DNA of 64,000 nucleotides from positions 38,589,027-38,653,026 of the forward strand of contig CM049308.1 of assembly GCA_026874595.1 (NCBI GenBank), in the 5' to 3' direction. Origin of the DNA: Sipunculus nudus. Lineage: Eukaryota > Annelida > Sipuncula > Golfingiida > Sipunculidae. How positions within the stretch are numbered: position 1 is the first letter of the stretch; the number at the start of each line of letters is the position of its first letter. The notes below the pieces were generated by a model. It saw nothing but the letters and a program-made list of their open reading frames with translations. It was not told the DNA's origin and did not search any database. Positions 1 to 12,234 of this stretch are shown here, piece after piece. A program made the translations under genes and the position numbers.

Positions 1-65
1 TGACATGGCAAACAAGACCTGGAAATAAATATAAAAGTATTACTATTTATTTTTAAAAATATATA

Positions 66-260
66 CTGTGGAGGTGATTTGTTATCAGGGTTTTAATTTT
101 TGTGCTTTTAGCAGGAGCTCGGTTTGCGCTAAATTAAGAAGACATTTTAATTCATATAACCTAGACAATTTTAGAACCACTGTCCCCCTCATGGTTTTGA
201 AATATGATGGAGCCACAATTGTTGTCATCTCTGTTTGTTGTCCACACATAGTGGACTGCT
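66..260 (+). repeat. TACTGTGG-type MITE, left end only
   Basis: Starts TATACTGTGGAGGTG... and runs through GGGTTTTAATTTTTGTGCTTTTAGC. It is clearly similar to the start of the copy at 48982. The right end is not recognisable and the boundary is approximate. Confidence 0.45.
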
Positions 261-320
261 TCTAGTAAGTAATCACAGTCGTTGTTTTTGAGCAATTCTA
301 TAACTTACCCAGATGTCAAA

Positions 321-720
321 TAGGGCTGAAAGGAGTACTCGAGTACTCGAGTCCGGGTAATACTTACCGAGTACTCGAGTCCAAGATTTGGACTCGAGTA
401 CTCTTGTATGTACATGCATATATGTATATTACTGCAAATTTTTGGACCGTCTGTAGGATTATTTATCCATTGTCTTAGCCTGGCGTAGGGCTCTAAACAT
501 ATGCTAGTCAAATTAAACGAGGTCTTGTTATGACATATATCAATTCCTTCGTTGCGATAAAGTTAAGCCGTCACTAAGTCAAATTTATGCATATTTTGCA
601 TTGGTAAACAGATGTTCGTTTTATCTTAACAGCGTTGCCATGGTAACGAGTACTCGAGTCCGAGCCGGGTAATGCCTATCGGGTACTCGAGTCCAAAATT
701 TTGTACCCGTTTCAGCCCTA
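321..720. mobile_element. hAT-type MITE, copy A (8-bp target duplication)
   Basis: 400 bp bounded by TAGGGCTGAAA and TTTCAGCCCTA and flanked by an exact 8-bp duplication ATGTCAAA (313-320 and 721-728). Subterminal arms are rich in ACTCGAG/GAGTACTCG. There is no coding capacity. The TAGGG...CCCTA ends and 8-bp duplication are the hAT signature. A second copy lies inverted at 43256-43662. Confidence 0.9.
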
Positions 721-984
721 ATGTCAAACAACGTGGCTGGGTGCAGTACAACTGCATGATCAAATGTGATTAGTCCCGGCTGAATTATGTATTGTTTAAC
801 CTTTGTTGTCATGATACCAAGTCGCCTAAAGCATGTACACAATCAACCAGGGCTAGTTAGGTAGGAGGTACGTTGCACTACAAAATTGTCTTTTATATAA
901 TCCTTAAAATATTTTGATAATTTCATACTAAATGAATAACCTAAAAATACTGACTTACATAAAAAACTGCTCTAATGCTGTAAA

Positions 985-2625
985 ATGACTAGGAACCCAT
1001 GGGTCTCAACGCTCAGCTGAATTTGTCTATAAGGATATTTTTAAAGAGATTTTTCAGAATGACAGTCCTGTGACCTTAACCAATGACCTTGTGAAAAAAA
1101 ACTTCCTATCCTTGAACTTGCAGCATTTAGATTATTGTAACAATCTTTTAAAAAGTGACCTTGACCTCTGACCAGATAACCTCACAATCTACAGATTTCC
1201 TCACTTTGGGCAAGTAAGCCATGTGTGAAAGATGGAAAGTTTGGGATGAAAAGTTTGATTGACAGTGCATCCACAATCTTTTTAAAGATATGGCTCCTGT
1301 GACCTTCATCTTTGATCTCTGGACCCTGAAAATCAAATCTGGACCCTGATTCAAGTTTGAATTAACTTAAGTGGTGGGTAGTTAATAAATCAAGTTTGAA
1401 ACCAATCTGTCTATCCAAAGCAGAATTATCATCCATAAACTAATTTGTGATTGGATAGGCCCTCTGAACTTGACCTTTGACGCCAAAATCAAATAGAATC
1501 TTCCCCTATTGGCAAGTTAGCAATTTCTTGATGGTGGAAGGTTTGGGATGAAAAGTTTCCCTTGAAATACATACAAATTCTTTTTAGAGAAATGGGTCCT
1601 GTGACCTTGACCTTTGATCCCTAAAACAACACGGTTCTTACTTTAATGGTGAGCCATATATAAGTTAAGTTTGAAACCAATATGTCAAACTAACTGCAGT
1701 TATCATCTAGAAACAAATTTGTGAACAGATGGCCCCTGTGACCTTGACCATTGACCTTGTGACCCCAAATTCATTTAAGCTCTCCCCATACTGGCAAGTC
1801 AGCTAAATGTGCAAGATGAAAAGCTTGGCTTAAAATGCAGCCATAATCTTTTTAAATAAGTGAGTCCTGTGACCTTGACCCTTGGCCTTATGACCCAAAA
1901 ATCATAAAGGATCCTGCTTAAGTGGTGGGCCACATTTAAGTCAAGTTTGAAATCAATGTGTCAAACCAACCTGTAGTTGGTTCAGATACTTCAGCTTTTG
2001 TATCATGGGTCTCCCTGTATATCAAGAATTAAGGTTCTAGGTCCAGTCATTACGATTTGTACCCTTTTGACAGATAGGTACATCCTTAAAAGTCTCAAAA
2101 ATAGAGAAAAAAATCTGAAAAAATACAGTTGGTGCCACCAGTCTGCAGGAACTGATGGAACACCTTTTAATCAGTATGTATGCAAAAAATCATGACCATC
2201 AGTGTTGTAGTTATTGAGATGTTGCAGTTTTTTTTATCAAATTTCCATTATTCTAGGGGTAATTGGGAGCCCCACAGCTCAAAAGATATGGGTAACAGAG
2301 ACCTTATTCCAGGTTTCCATAGAGACCTTTAATAGATCTCTTACTGTGTCAAGAATGAAAATTCTAGGTCCAGTCTTTATGATTTGTGCCCTGTTAACAG
2401 ATGTCCACATTTTTAAAGGTCTCAGAAACAGAGAAAACAATTCGTAAAAAAAAAAAAATACAGATGGCACCACAAGTCTGCAGGAACTGATGGAACATCT
2501 CATGATCAATATGTATGCCAAAAATCATGACCATCAGTGATGTGGTTAATGAGATATTGAAGTTTTTGTATGAAATGTTTCACTATTCTTGGGGGTACTT
2601 TGGGGACTTACAGTCAGCTGAACTA
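985..2625 (+). repeat. Modular CAGCTGA-ended repeat, copy 1
   Basis: Begins ...ACCCATGGGTCTCAACGCTCAGCTGA and ends CAGTCAGCTGAACTAAAAA. The first 1 kb holds degenerate repeats with GTGACCTTGACCTTTGA and AAGTTTGAAACCAAT blocks. The rest (about 2000-2600) holds units with GGTCCAGTC...GCACAAAT-like and CTGCAGGAACTGATG blocks, which reappear inverted at 53.4-55.5 kb. No protein is encoded. The same family recurs at about 2750, 25985, 48716 and 53398. Confidence 0.7.
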
Positions 2626-5403
2626 AAAATTGCGGCAAATGCCGTACTGTTCACAAGTGGATGAGTCATACAGTAACTGAGTAAGTTAGTTATGCTTTTT
2701 AACTGGAATTGTTGAAATAGATAGCCATTAGTCACTTGCAAAAAACAAGGGACCCATGGGTCACGGCGCTCAGCTGATCGTGATTGGACTATAAATGTTT
2801 CTCCACTGTGATACTATATCGAGTCGATAAAGCTTATGAAAATCATGGACATGTTGGGCTATTATAAAGGAATGTAATGTAATATGTGAGTAAATGATAA
2901 ATGAAATTACCTGACTGATGGATTAATAGAGTCAAATAAAGTGGTTTATTTTTTATTTATTTAGGAGGGGTTGAAAATTGTGATATATTTGAGCAAATAT
3001 GATAGCAATGACAGCAGTAATAAGCAGTAGTAGAATGATGATAAGGCTATTTGTTGAAGGATCTAAAGTGTATGGTAGTCTGCAAGTGTTCAATTTGACA
3101 GATATGATGTTATGATTAACTATGCTGATGAAGTGATTTATGAATATGTGACTGTATGACACAATATCTCTTTAGTCTTGACAAGGTACATTATTGTGAT
3201 GCCCACTATGTCTACATATTACACAATATTGACATAATTTCTGGCATGTACATAGGTACCTATGGACGAACAGTTATACAAAATATTAAAGTATGAATAT
3301 ATCTGATTCATCTTGTTCTTGCTTACTGAGGCTAACTTTGGGATGGGGTTCGGAGAAGGGAAAAGTGAGGGCAGCACGAAGGTGGATGTAGAAATATTCT
3401 GTAGTAATGTTTTTCATTTATATAAGAATATGAAAAGCTAAGAGGATAGGGGCCCTCCTACTTGGTTATAGTAAAGTTCTTAATATATGATTGCAAACTA
3501 ATACTCTGAAAAGACTGTCATGAAGAAAAATAGTAAAAGTTTTGAGATACTGTGTTGCATACGAAAATTTACAGATGGACAGGCAAGTGGACAGAATGGA
3601 CTAATACCTTTATTTCACTTTCAAGAGAATAATGCATTTAAGTTTATATATAATCCTATTTTTTTAAGCAGATCCACTTTTTCCATTAAGAAGTTTTTAT
3701 CTGAATCATTTTTTTATTTACAGGTGTATAAATTTTTAATTAAAAAACCTGAAAATATAAGTTAAAAAATTAGAATTGTTGCAAAAGTTGCAATCATTAT
3801 ATATACAGAGTAAAAAACATTGGGTCATATTATGCATACACATATATTTTATTATTTTAAAATCATAAATGTTTAAACTGATTTTAAAAGAAAATAATGC
3901 CACAACATGGCATCTACAAGAATATTCCTTGAATCACTATTAAAAAGTTTTGCACATTGGAGTTTTCAGGACATGCTTAATTTTATTCACCAAAATAAAA
4001 TAAAAGTAAATTTGATAAAATAAAACATCTTTTCAAATATAGTATACACACTGTTGGTTTAATGAGGGACAAACAATATCATTGTGCTAATTACTATCCC
4101 AGTTTTAATTAATTACTGGAATTAATAGTCAATTTCACACCTGGTGAAGTTTTTACTCTTCTGAAGTAAGGAATTACTTATCTCATGAACATCCACACTT
4201 TCACAGCAATACACCACTTAGTGGACACAATTAAATGTACACTTTAATCATTGTAACCCTGGTGGTTCAATACAAAATCTAAAATGTAGCATGTCCATGA
4301 ATAAAATAAAATACAGAAAAATTATAACATTCATCTAGTTTATGCACCAGCTGGGGGGATGAGTGCAGGGCAGAGGGGAAGCCTGCTAGTAGTGGCCAAG
4401 CTGGGCCAAGGTAAGCTGCCTGGGGTGGGTTACATAATGCAAGTGAAGGCTGTACTACTAGGTGGGCTAGATGTAAACAACACTTGGCATCGTGTATGAA
4501 AACATGAATAAAAGCTATTCATTCCAATCAATTTCTTTTGAAAGTTCAGATTTTAAAAGATTAAATCCTTATGCATATATGCTGGGTAAATTAAATCAAC
4601 AGTGCCAAAGTTGGACAAAATTTAAGGTATTGATTTTTTATTTATGCTAATAACTTGAAATATTTGCAAAATTCAGATCTAATTTTGGGTAAACAATTGA
4701 ATCTTGATTAAATAAAGTTAAATTCCTGAAAAAAAGTCTTTAGGTTCAGCAATTCTCATGTTAGGTGAGTAAATATATTTCCTGATTTTTTTAAAAATTT
4801 CATTATGTTTTGGCCCATAACTTCAAAATAATACCCAATACTGACCTAATTTTTGGTATGTTCATAGAAAATGTATAAAAGAATGTGAATACTAAATACG
4901 ATCAAAAACAGATCAGTGGTTTTGATATTAGGCAGCCTTGAAGTGTAACAATGGCTTTTTTCTATGGAAAACGGAGTTTTTTTCCCGTAAAATCTCGAAG
5001 GAACAAAGTCCTAATGACCCAATTTTCGGTATGGTAGGAGATTTTGGGGACATCTAAAATTATGTCAACAGCCTGGGGAGCATAGAGATGTGCACTGAAT
5101 GACCTACAGTCATCAAAGTGGACTGCTAGACAATGTAAGGGAATACAACAAGAGCCTCCAAAAAAAATTCAACAACTAGCCTAATTTTGCAGCTTTTCTT
5201 TTCAAATTTCAGATTTTAACAGATTAAATCCTTATGTATACATGGTGTGAAAATTAAATCCACAGTACTTACAGGAAAAAAACGTGCCATGGCCAAAGTT
5301 GGGCAAAATTTAAGGTACCAATTTTATATTTTTGCCAATTTTTAAAAAAATTTAACAGATTTTGATCTAATTTTTGGTATACAATTAAATTTTGATTAAT
5401 TAA

Positions 5404-5669
5404 CCCTTTACTGTTTACAAGCCACTAAGGAGCACTCTAAATGGGCAACTAGAATGCCATGATATGTATAGATTCTTTCAGGACAAAAATATTGCATATT
5501 ATTTCTAAGTTTCAATGATTTTCAATAATCTTCAGCAAACCCTCTTAGTGGCAACTGTTGAAAATTTGATAAAGATACATAAAAAGCTTGAAAAGATATG
5601 GCTGTTAGTGTAAATATAAATAGTGTCAGAATTTGTCGGAAATCTAAAATAAATGTAAACAGTAAAGGG
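5404..5669. mobile_element. TTAA-flanked MITE (piggyBac-like), nested
   Basis: 266 bp with perfect 16-bp terminal inverted repeats CCCTTTACTGTTTACA / TGTAAACAGTAAAGGG, flanked by TTAA on both sides (5400-5403, 5670-5673). The paralogous segment near 4705-4725 lacks the insert and reads through (GATTAAATAAAGTTAAATTCC), serving as an empty site. It is non-coding. Confidence 0.9.
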
Positions 5670-6061
5670 TTAAAGTTGTATTACTAGAAAAAAGTCCCTA
5701 CCTTTAACACTTTTGGTCTTAAGTGACCAAATATCTTCCTGATTTTTTTACAAAGTCCATTATGTTTGGGCCCATAACTTTTTTAAATTATATAATACTG
5801 ACTTAATATCTGGCATGTACATAGGAACTATATAGAGGAATATTTATGGTAAATATGAAGAAAACCAGATGAGTGGTTTTGATATTGGGCAGTCCTGAAG
5901 TGTGAAAAAAGATTTCCAATAAAAAATTGAGGTTTTTCCTTAATATCTCAAAGGAACGAAGTCATATTGACCCAATTTTTGGCATGGTAGGAGATTATGG
6001 GGACATCTAATTGTATGCCGAAATTCAGATTCGTAGGTCCAACGGTGTCGAAACGTGCCAG

Positions 6062-6120
6062 TCTTACGGACGGACATCCAGACGGACAGACAGACGGACA
6101 GACAGACGGACGACGGACAA
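6062..6120. repeat. GACGGACA minisatellite
   Basis: Short tandem array of GGACGGACA/GACAGACAGACG units, reading GTCCGTC on the other strand. It belongs to the right part of the modular repeat; similar tracts occur at about 27.06, 53.44 and 54.49 kb. Confidence 0.7.
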
Positions 6121-6163
6121 TGGACCATGACTATAGCTCAGATGACTTATAGTCAGCTGAGCT

Positions 6164-7353
6164 AAAAATTAATGTACAGTACAGTTATATGATGTGTTTA
6201 TTCTTTTATTATCATTTCGAGAGAGTTTGCTCCCTGTCCCATGCAAGAAGTTTCCATGAAGTTGTACGCAATAGATAGATCTACTCTTGAACTGTCCACT
6301 AATGAGGGCCATCTTGCAGGTTAAGCCTGCTGGTGGTACAAACAGTGCTTGCTCCAGCACTCCCTGGTCATATTATATAGCATTTACCCTGTTTATAAAA
6401 GTCAGCTACTTTCTGTGTAATCACTTCTTTTTACACTAGTTTTTCCAACAGAATGAGTGAAGGAATTCCTGGATTATCTGGAAGCAGATGGATTGATTCT
6501 GTTTGTTGGAAAAAGGGCCTGTTATAAAAAAAGGCCAATGACTCATGTTTTAATGGCTAGTGTAACTTAAGCTACAAAAACTTGTCTAAACCATGTTGAA
6601 AGCTCTTTAAAATTACAATTTATATTTTAAATCTGCCAATAAGGTTGATTTAAACCAGATATATCTTCAACCTCAAGGTGAGGTCTTAAACCTAAGAGTG
6701 AGAGGAGCCAACACATTAGGAACCACCCCATTAGAGACTGAGTTATATCGAATATTTTACATATATGAAATATATTTAATACATTAGAAATATCCGTTTT
6801 GTGTCCATTTGGTGCCATCATACGACCCTAAGTATTCACCGGTGTATAATCCTTATTAATTTTTTGGTCAATGTCAGTCAGTAGGAAATGGAACTTAGCC
6901 GTTTCATAAATGTTGAAATCTTCAGTAAATGTTAAATTTATTTTTCACTATGACTTAGTGAAATAATTTAATAATCTAACTTCATTATGTGGACTATTAT
7001 TTTTTATCTTGATTTATGCTTATGGCTTATCTTATTATCTAAATATGTTGATTGTTTGCAATATTTTTACAAGTGGTTCAGGATCCAGTGTTAAAAGCTT
7101 GACAGGTGTTAAGCAATTAATCTTTAAAGGTCATTATGTTTGAAAGATACAATTGATGTTTTCCAAAATACTTTCATTAATCCAAATAATTCCCTAACTG
7201 ATAGATAAAAAAAAAAATCTAGTTAAAAATTAGGCATGATATATGTACACTGTCTCTGTTTACATTCATAAGGTGATAAGCACATGTATCCAGTCTGATC
7301 TATTTCTCCTGTGATATTAGTTTAGGATGTTATTAAATCTCACGGCTTCTATG
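6164..7353. other. Intergenic, no feature recognised
   Basis: AT-rich sequence with only short, unconvincing open frames. A poly(A) run lies at about 7208-7218. I see no gene, RNA or clear repeat boundary. Confidence 0.5.
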
Positions 7354-8024
7354 AGGGGAACCAGTCTTTTCGTCACCACAGTCATTTTGTCACCACAGGA
7401 AATTGGTGACGAAGTGACTGTTAGGATACGTCAAGCTGGACTTGATCTTGCACGTTCTTAAAATCAGCAATTCAAATGCATAGGGAATGACAGAAGAACA
7501 GAATATTGAAGGACAGAAGAGTGAAATATGGCCGGGAAAATAGTTACTGCAAAAAAAGCGTTTTTACTCTGCAAAGGCCAGTTCAGATTTTAGAGTTCTT
7601 TTGGCAGCTTTTTCCTCTATGTCAATTGTGGACGTGGATTTTATTTACCGAAAACACCTGCATGTAATAAAATACATTTCAAACGGGCTGCCATGGGGAA
7701 TCGTTTACGATGAGCGGTGTCGTAAATAGCCCTGAACACCATGGTAGCCAGTTGCATGGTGGCCAGTTGCATGGTAGCCAGTTGGCCATGCTGCGCAATG
7801 TTTGTATTTACATGTAATCCACTCCTTGCATGGTGTATCCTGAGCCGTTTTTAAAAAAGAATCAACAACCAAACAAACTTTAAGTATAGGTATCATTGTG
7901 TATTTTAATTTTAATTGTAATAGATAGACATTTTATCATACAAAACATTGGTGACGAATTGACCGTTTGGTACCGCATGTTTATTGGTGACGAAATGACT
8001 GTGGTGACGAATCGACTGGTATCC
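7354..8024. mobile_element. Terminal-inverted-repeat element with GTCACCA-rich ends
   Basis: Left arm ...ACCAGTCTTTTCGTCACCACAG and right arm, reversed, ...ACCAGTCGATTCGTCACCACAG match over about 45 bp. Each arm then carries a second inverted GTGACGAA block. CTATG/TCTATG flanks both sides (5-6 bp, probable target duplication). The interior contains three tandem CAGTTGCATGGTGGC-like units (7745-7790) and no ORF of note. Confidence 0.65.
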
Positions 8025-8030
8025 TCTATG

Positions 8031-11000
8031 TGTGGCTTCAGTAGTTGCCTATGTTATTCATCTAGTAGCATTTGATTCTAATTATCCATGGTCATTTAGA
8101 GATAAATCTAAGTGATTGGGACCCTAGATTATACACACAGCCTCTGGTCACTAGACACTGTTTGTACCACCTGCAGGCCTGTGGTCAGCTTGCAGGGAGT
8201 TCCCAATAAGGTTTATTCAACGTCAGGTTACATGACAAGGATATCTGGCATTATCTGCTGCTAGGAGCAATTTTACATGAGAAGGTAAAAATGAGGAATT
8301 TCCTAAAGTGTCTCAGAGAAGAGACAGTGTATTTATATTTTCAGGTTCCAGAATGTGGGACCCATTCTGAGCACGCTCCGTCAGCTACTGTGCTTCCCAG
8401 GGTAGCTGTGTTTCACGAAAACGGTGAGACGAACACAGCGAATATCAACAAATATTAGCCCGGGCGATAATTCAGGGAAATAGCACTCCCGTACGTGTCC
8501 ACCTTTCTATCAAAATAATCACAAAATATACAAAGAATTGTTCGTTTGCGCAGGCTCCTACACAAAACAGATCAATCAGTCCCGTCAAACCACTTTTTTT
8601 TTTACATTTCAATGCATATTACCTGATTATTTGTAATGTTTGTTTCCCATCCATCTACCCGCGGAAAAGCTGCGACTGTGCACTGCGCATGTGCGCTCCA
8701 TTCAGTCTTGTCCCTTTCTGATCTGAAGCAATGTGGACTGACTGTGCATGATATCAATGTTTTTATGGCCATAGGCAGACCCAGAGGGAGACACGTACTG
8801 GAAGCACGTGCCCTCCTTTAGCTTTCCAGATTTTTCTAGGCTACCTTGCATAAAACTCATCAAAAATTTGCATTGCATGTTAAAAGGGATCACTTTCATC
8901 TAAAGATGACTCCAGTTTTCTTATATTTTTTTCTGACTGTAGGCCTATATTACCCCTTAGCCAGCTATCCTTTTAGAACACCCCCCCCCCCCCCCCCAAC
9001 AAGCAGCGCCAGTGACAGACAACTCGGAGTTACCCCCTTGGTTATGCACTGTTAGACGCGATTAACCTCTTTTCCCTGGATTATTTTTTAAAGTTTGTAG
9101 GCCTATTAATTATATTTCCCTCATAGATCTGTGATAAAGTTCTTTTCTCATTGACCCATTAATTACGATTGAAATTTTCATTTATTTTTCACATAACAAA
9201 TGACTTAATATATACCTTATGCTCATATAAAATAAGACAAATGTGGCATATATATATATAGTAATCAATTTAACTCGCATTTACAACAAAGTTTACATTG
9301 ACCATGCACTGTCCAGGAAATATATGGCTGTTACATTTTTATATGTAGCCTAATTTGGGCAGTTACGTATATTTGGACAAGACACTGAAAGAAATATCAC
9401 ACTATCGGGTGTATTCTTACTATCTATCTCACTGGTAAAAAAAAAAAAAAACTCCAAGAAACCCTGTCCATTCCTGCGTCAGGTTGCATTCATGTTGTGG
9501 TAAACGGCCCATAATCTCAATATTATATTCTTAGTAAACAATTCAAAATCGGACAATCTTTAAAATTTTGAATAAGTGAATTCACAATATGTTTTATGAA
9601 ACCTGTCATTTCAAAAACATAAGTTAAAATTAAATACATGGCATGTAATAATCTAGATACCCTGCAAGTAGAAATGCAATTTAAATATAACCCAGGTATT
9701 TCCCTTAACATTTAACACACACATTTGTTTTCACTGAAGTATAAGTGTAATAGATATAATATATGATAAATTTCCAGAACCATTAAAATGTAAAAGCTAC
9801 TTCATTGAAAAAAAAAACTTTTAATAAAAACATGCATTATTCAAACTTTACATTACTATACTCTGTTTCATCAGCTCCGGTCCACCCAATTTTTACTTGA
9901 AAAATTTTTATTAGTCATGTTTCGAGGGAGAAAAGGATACAGAATATAAGATTAATGAAAATATGAGAAATCAGTCTATACATTTTACGACATATCAGAC
10001 CCACTTCTGGCAGTCGAGCTAATTGGTCACATGCAAAAATAGTCTCAGTTGACAGCTGCTGATTGGATGATGTCATTTAAACATCCTAGAAAGATTATCA
10101 GACAAAACAACGATATGGCTGCCCATGCAAGGACACATTTGATCTGTCAGATGATTGAAAAGAGTATAAAAACTTGTAAAACATAAACTGGACATAAATT
10201 TTAAAATTTTTGTTTTCCATATAAGGTTGTCACTTTCAACCTTTCTAGGAATATTATTTAAAAAATAACTTTTACGAAAATAATATTTTGAAAAAAGGTG
10301 GACACCATGCAGATGTTGCATATGGAACGGAGGATAAACCCTCATGCACACAAAGCACATTGCTCATTGGCATATTGAACATAAAGTATAATAATAATGA
10401 TGAAATATAATGTTATAATATTTAAATAATATATAAATAATGTATATTTAAACAACGTTATGCATACTCTGGCACATCTGGCAGGATGAAGGGTGAATAA
10501 TACTGAGCATGGAGAAAATGCAATCTAACCATTAATTTCTATAAAAAATTTCCTTTAATGACCAGGATTCGAATCCATCCTGGAAAGCCGGGGAAACTGG
10601 AAAATGAGTTTTCCAGTCTCGACGTTATTAACAAATATACAATGTATACCAAATGTGGGTTCATCATAAACATATAGGCCATAGATACCCAACATACCCA
10701 TAAAAAATATACCCATAATTTCTCACAAAAAATTGTTGAGGCATGCATCTACTTTATATCTACTATATATATATTAATATAATATACAATGTATACTAAT
10801 AATTAATATATAAATTATATACAATAGTATATTTTAAGTTAGAAATAAGCAGTTAAAAAAATAAGCGTCACTGCTTGACTTGTTTTTTCTGGACGTGTTA
10901 CGCGATGTCATTGACAAAAATGGGTCGACTTCGCATGCACAAAATAAATGTGGATTCCATATAGTTCAGTGTCTATTGGGCATTGTTCCCACATTTTTCT

Positions 11001-11159
11001 GCATAAAAGTGTGGGCTCACTTGTTGTTTTAACCCCCTGGAGTTCAGCCCCGTATACCAGGCAAGAAAATATTTATAAAAAAATATATCCCTAAATATTT
11101 AAAAAGTGGCATGATCCATGCAACGATTGTAGCCATATTAGTCTTTCAGTACCATATAC
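8031..11159. other. Intergenic stretch
   Basis: No gene seen. Contains a GC-richer patch at 8640-8820 (GCGCATGTGCGC), a poly(C) run at 8981-8998, a poly(A) run at about 9437-9450, and AT-rich DNA to 11.1 kb. Short frames of 60-95 codons here show no family motif. Confidence 0.45.
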
Positions 11160-11269
<110 letters not shown>

Positions 11270-11477
11270 CCAGGCTTCAGCATGAATTTATACAGGAGAA
11301 AGAGGTGAGTTGAATGATTTGAATGTGACCCCCTAGATTCAGAGCTCGGACACAATCGGTTAACACGTTGTGGAATTACATCTTCCAAGCTTATGAAAGT
11401 TTTATACGAGGTGATTGTGATTATTTACTAACTATTGTATAACTATATAGTTGACCTATGTTGAAGCGGACCTACAC

Positions 11478-11481
<4 letters not shown>

Positions 11482-11540
<59 letters not shown>

Positions 11541-11550
11541 TATATATAGA
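11482..11550. repeat. (AT)n microsatellite
   Basis: About 57 bp of pure (AT)n, then an interrupted ATAGATATATATAGA tail. Confidence 0.95.
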
Positions 11551-11960
11551 TTTTAATGTAAAAAGACGCTATATGTGACGGTAAGTTGGTGTTAAATACG
11601 ATTTTAATCCGCCTCTAATCATGTTTAGAATTGCGGATGCATGGATGTTTGTTTAACTAAGAATGAAAATTAAGAATAGAACTTCCCTCTGCATACGGCC
11701 TTAAACTCCCAGTCTCGTGTTCAGGGAACAATTAACGTATTAGTTTCTTCTTCGTTACAAGTATATATGTGTGGTTGCGCCCGTGATTGTTGAGTGACTG
11801 ATGCATGCAGTGTTCTGTACCCGGTAACCCTGCTGCACCAGATCAGACAATACATTTAAATACATTGCACTGAATAGGGTTTTTTTTACCTGTACTATTC
11901 AATATCACAGTTACGTTTCAAGACATTTCGTTTCTTAAGCCACATAGAAACAAATCACAA

Positions 11961-11961
<1 letters not shown>

Positions 11962-12029
<68 letters not shown>
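11962..12029. repeat. (AT)n microsatellite
   Basis: Uninterrupted (TA)n of 68 bp. Confidence 0.95.
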
Positions 12030-12031
<2 letters not shown>

Positions 12032-12234
12032 GCTTGCTTGTTTTGGAGTCGATTTCCGCTCTATTTATGTCTTTTCCTTCGTTCGGAAAACAGATAATGT
12101 TACGGAACCTAATAAGAACAGATCACGTAGTGACGGGCATAAATTTTGTTACGGAGATGAATAAAAATTAGATTCTGCAACACAAGGCAGCGTGAAATGT
12201 CTAGGGGAATGAATAAAGAAGTCAGTGTTTTTTT

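Larger units (their letters stand above)
2750..6163 (+). repeat. Modular CAGCTGA-ended repeat, copy 2 (long)
   Basis: Left end GGGACCCATGGGTCACGGCGCTCAGCTGA; right end TAGTCAGCTGAGCTAAAAA. Inside, two related segments (about 4553-4960 and 5210-5910) share blocks such as AATCCTTATG..., GTGGTTTTGATATT and GGCCCATAAC. The right part carries a short GACGGACA-type minisatellite at 6062-6120. The hairpin AGCTCAG...CAGCTGAGCT closes the right end. It contains the nested MITE at 5404-5669. Confidence 0.55.

Noticed and set aside
10560-10585. GGATTCGAATCC resembling a tRNA B box
   Set aside because: No A box at tRNA spacing on either strand; it is a short palindrome.
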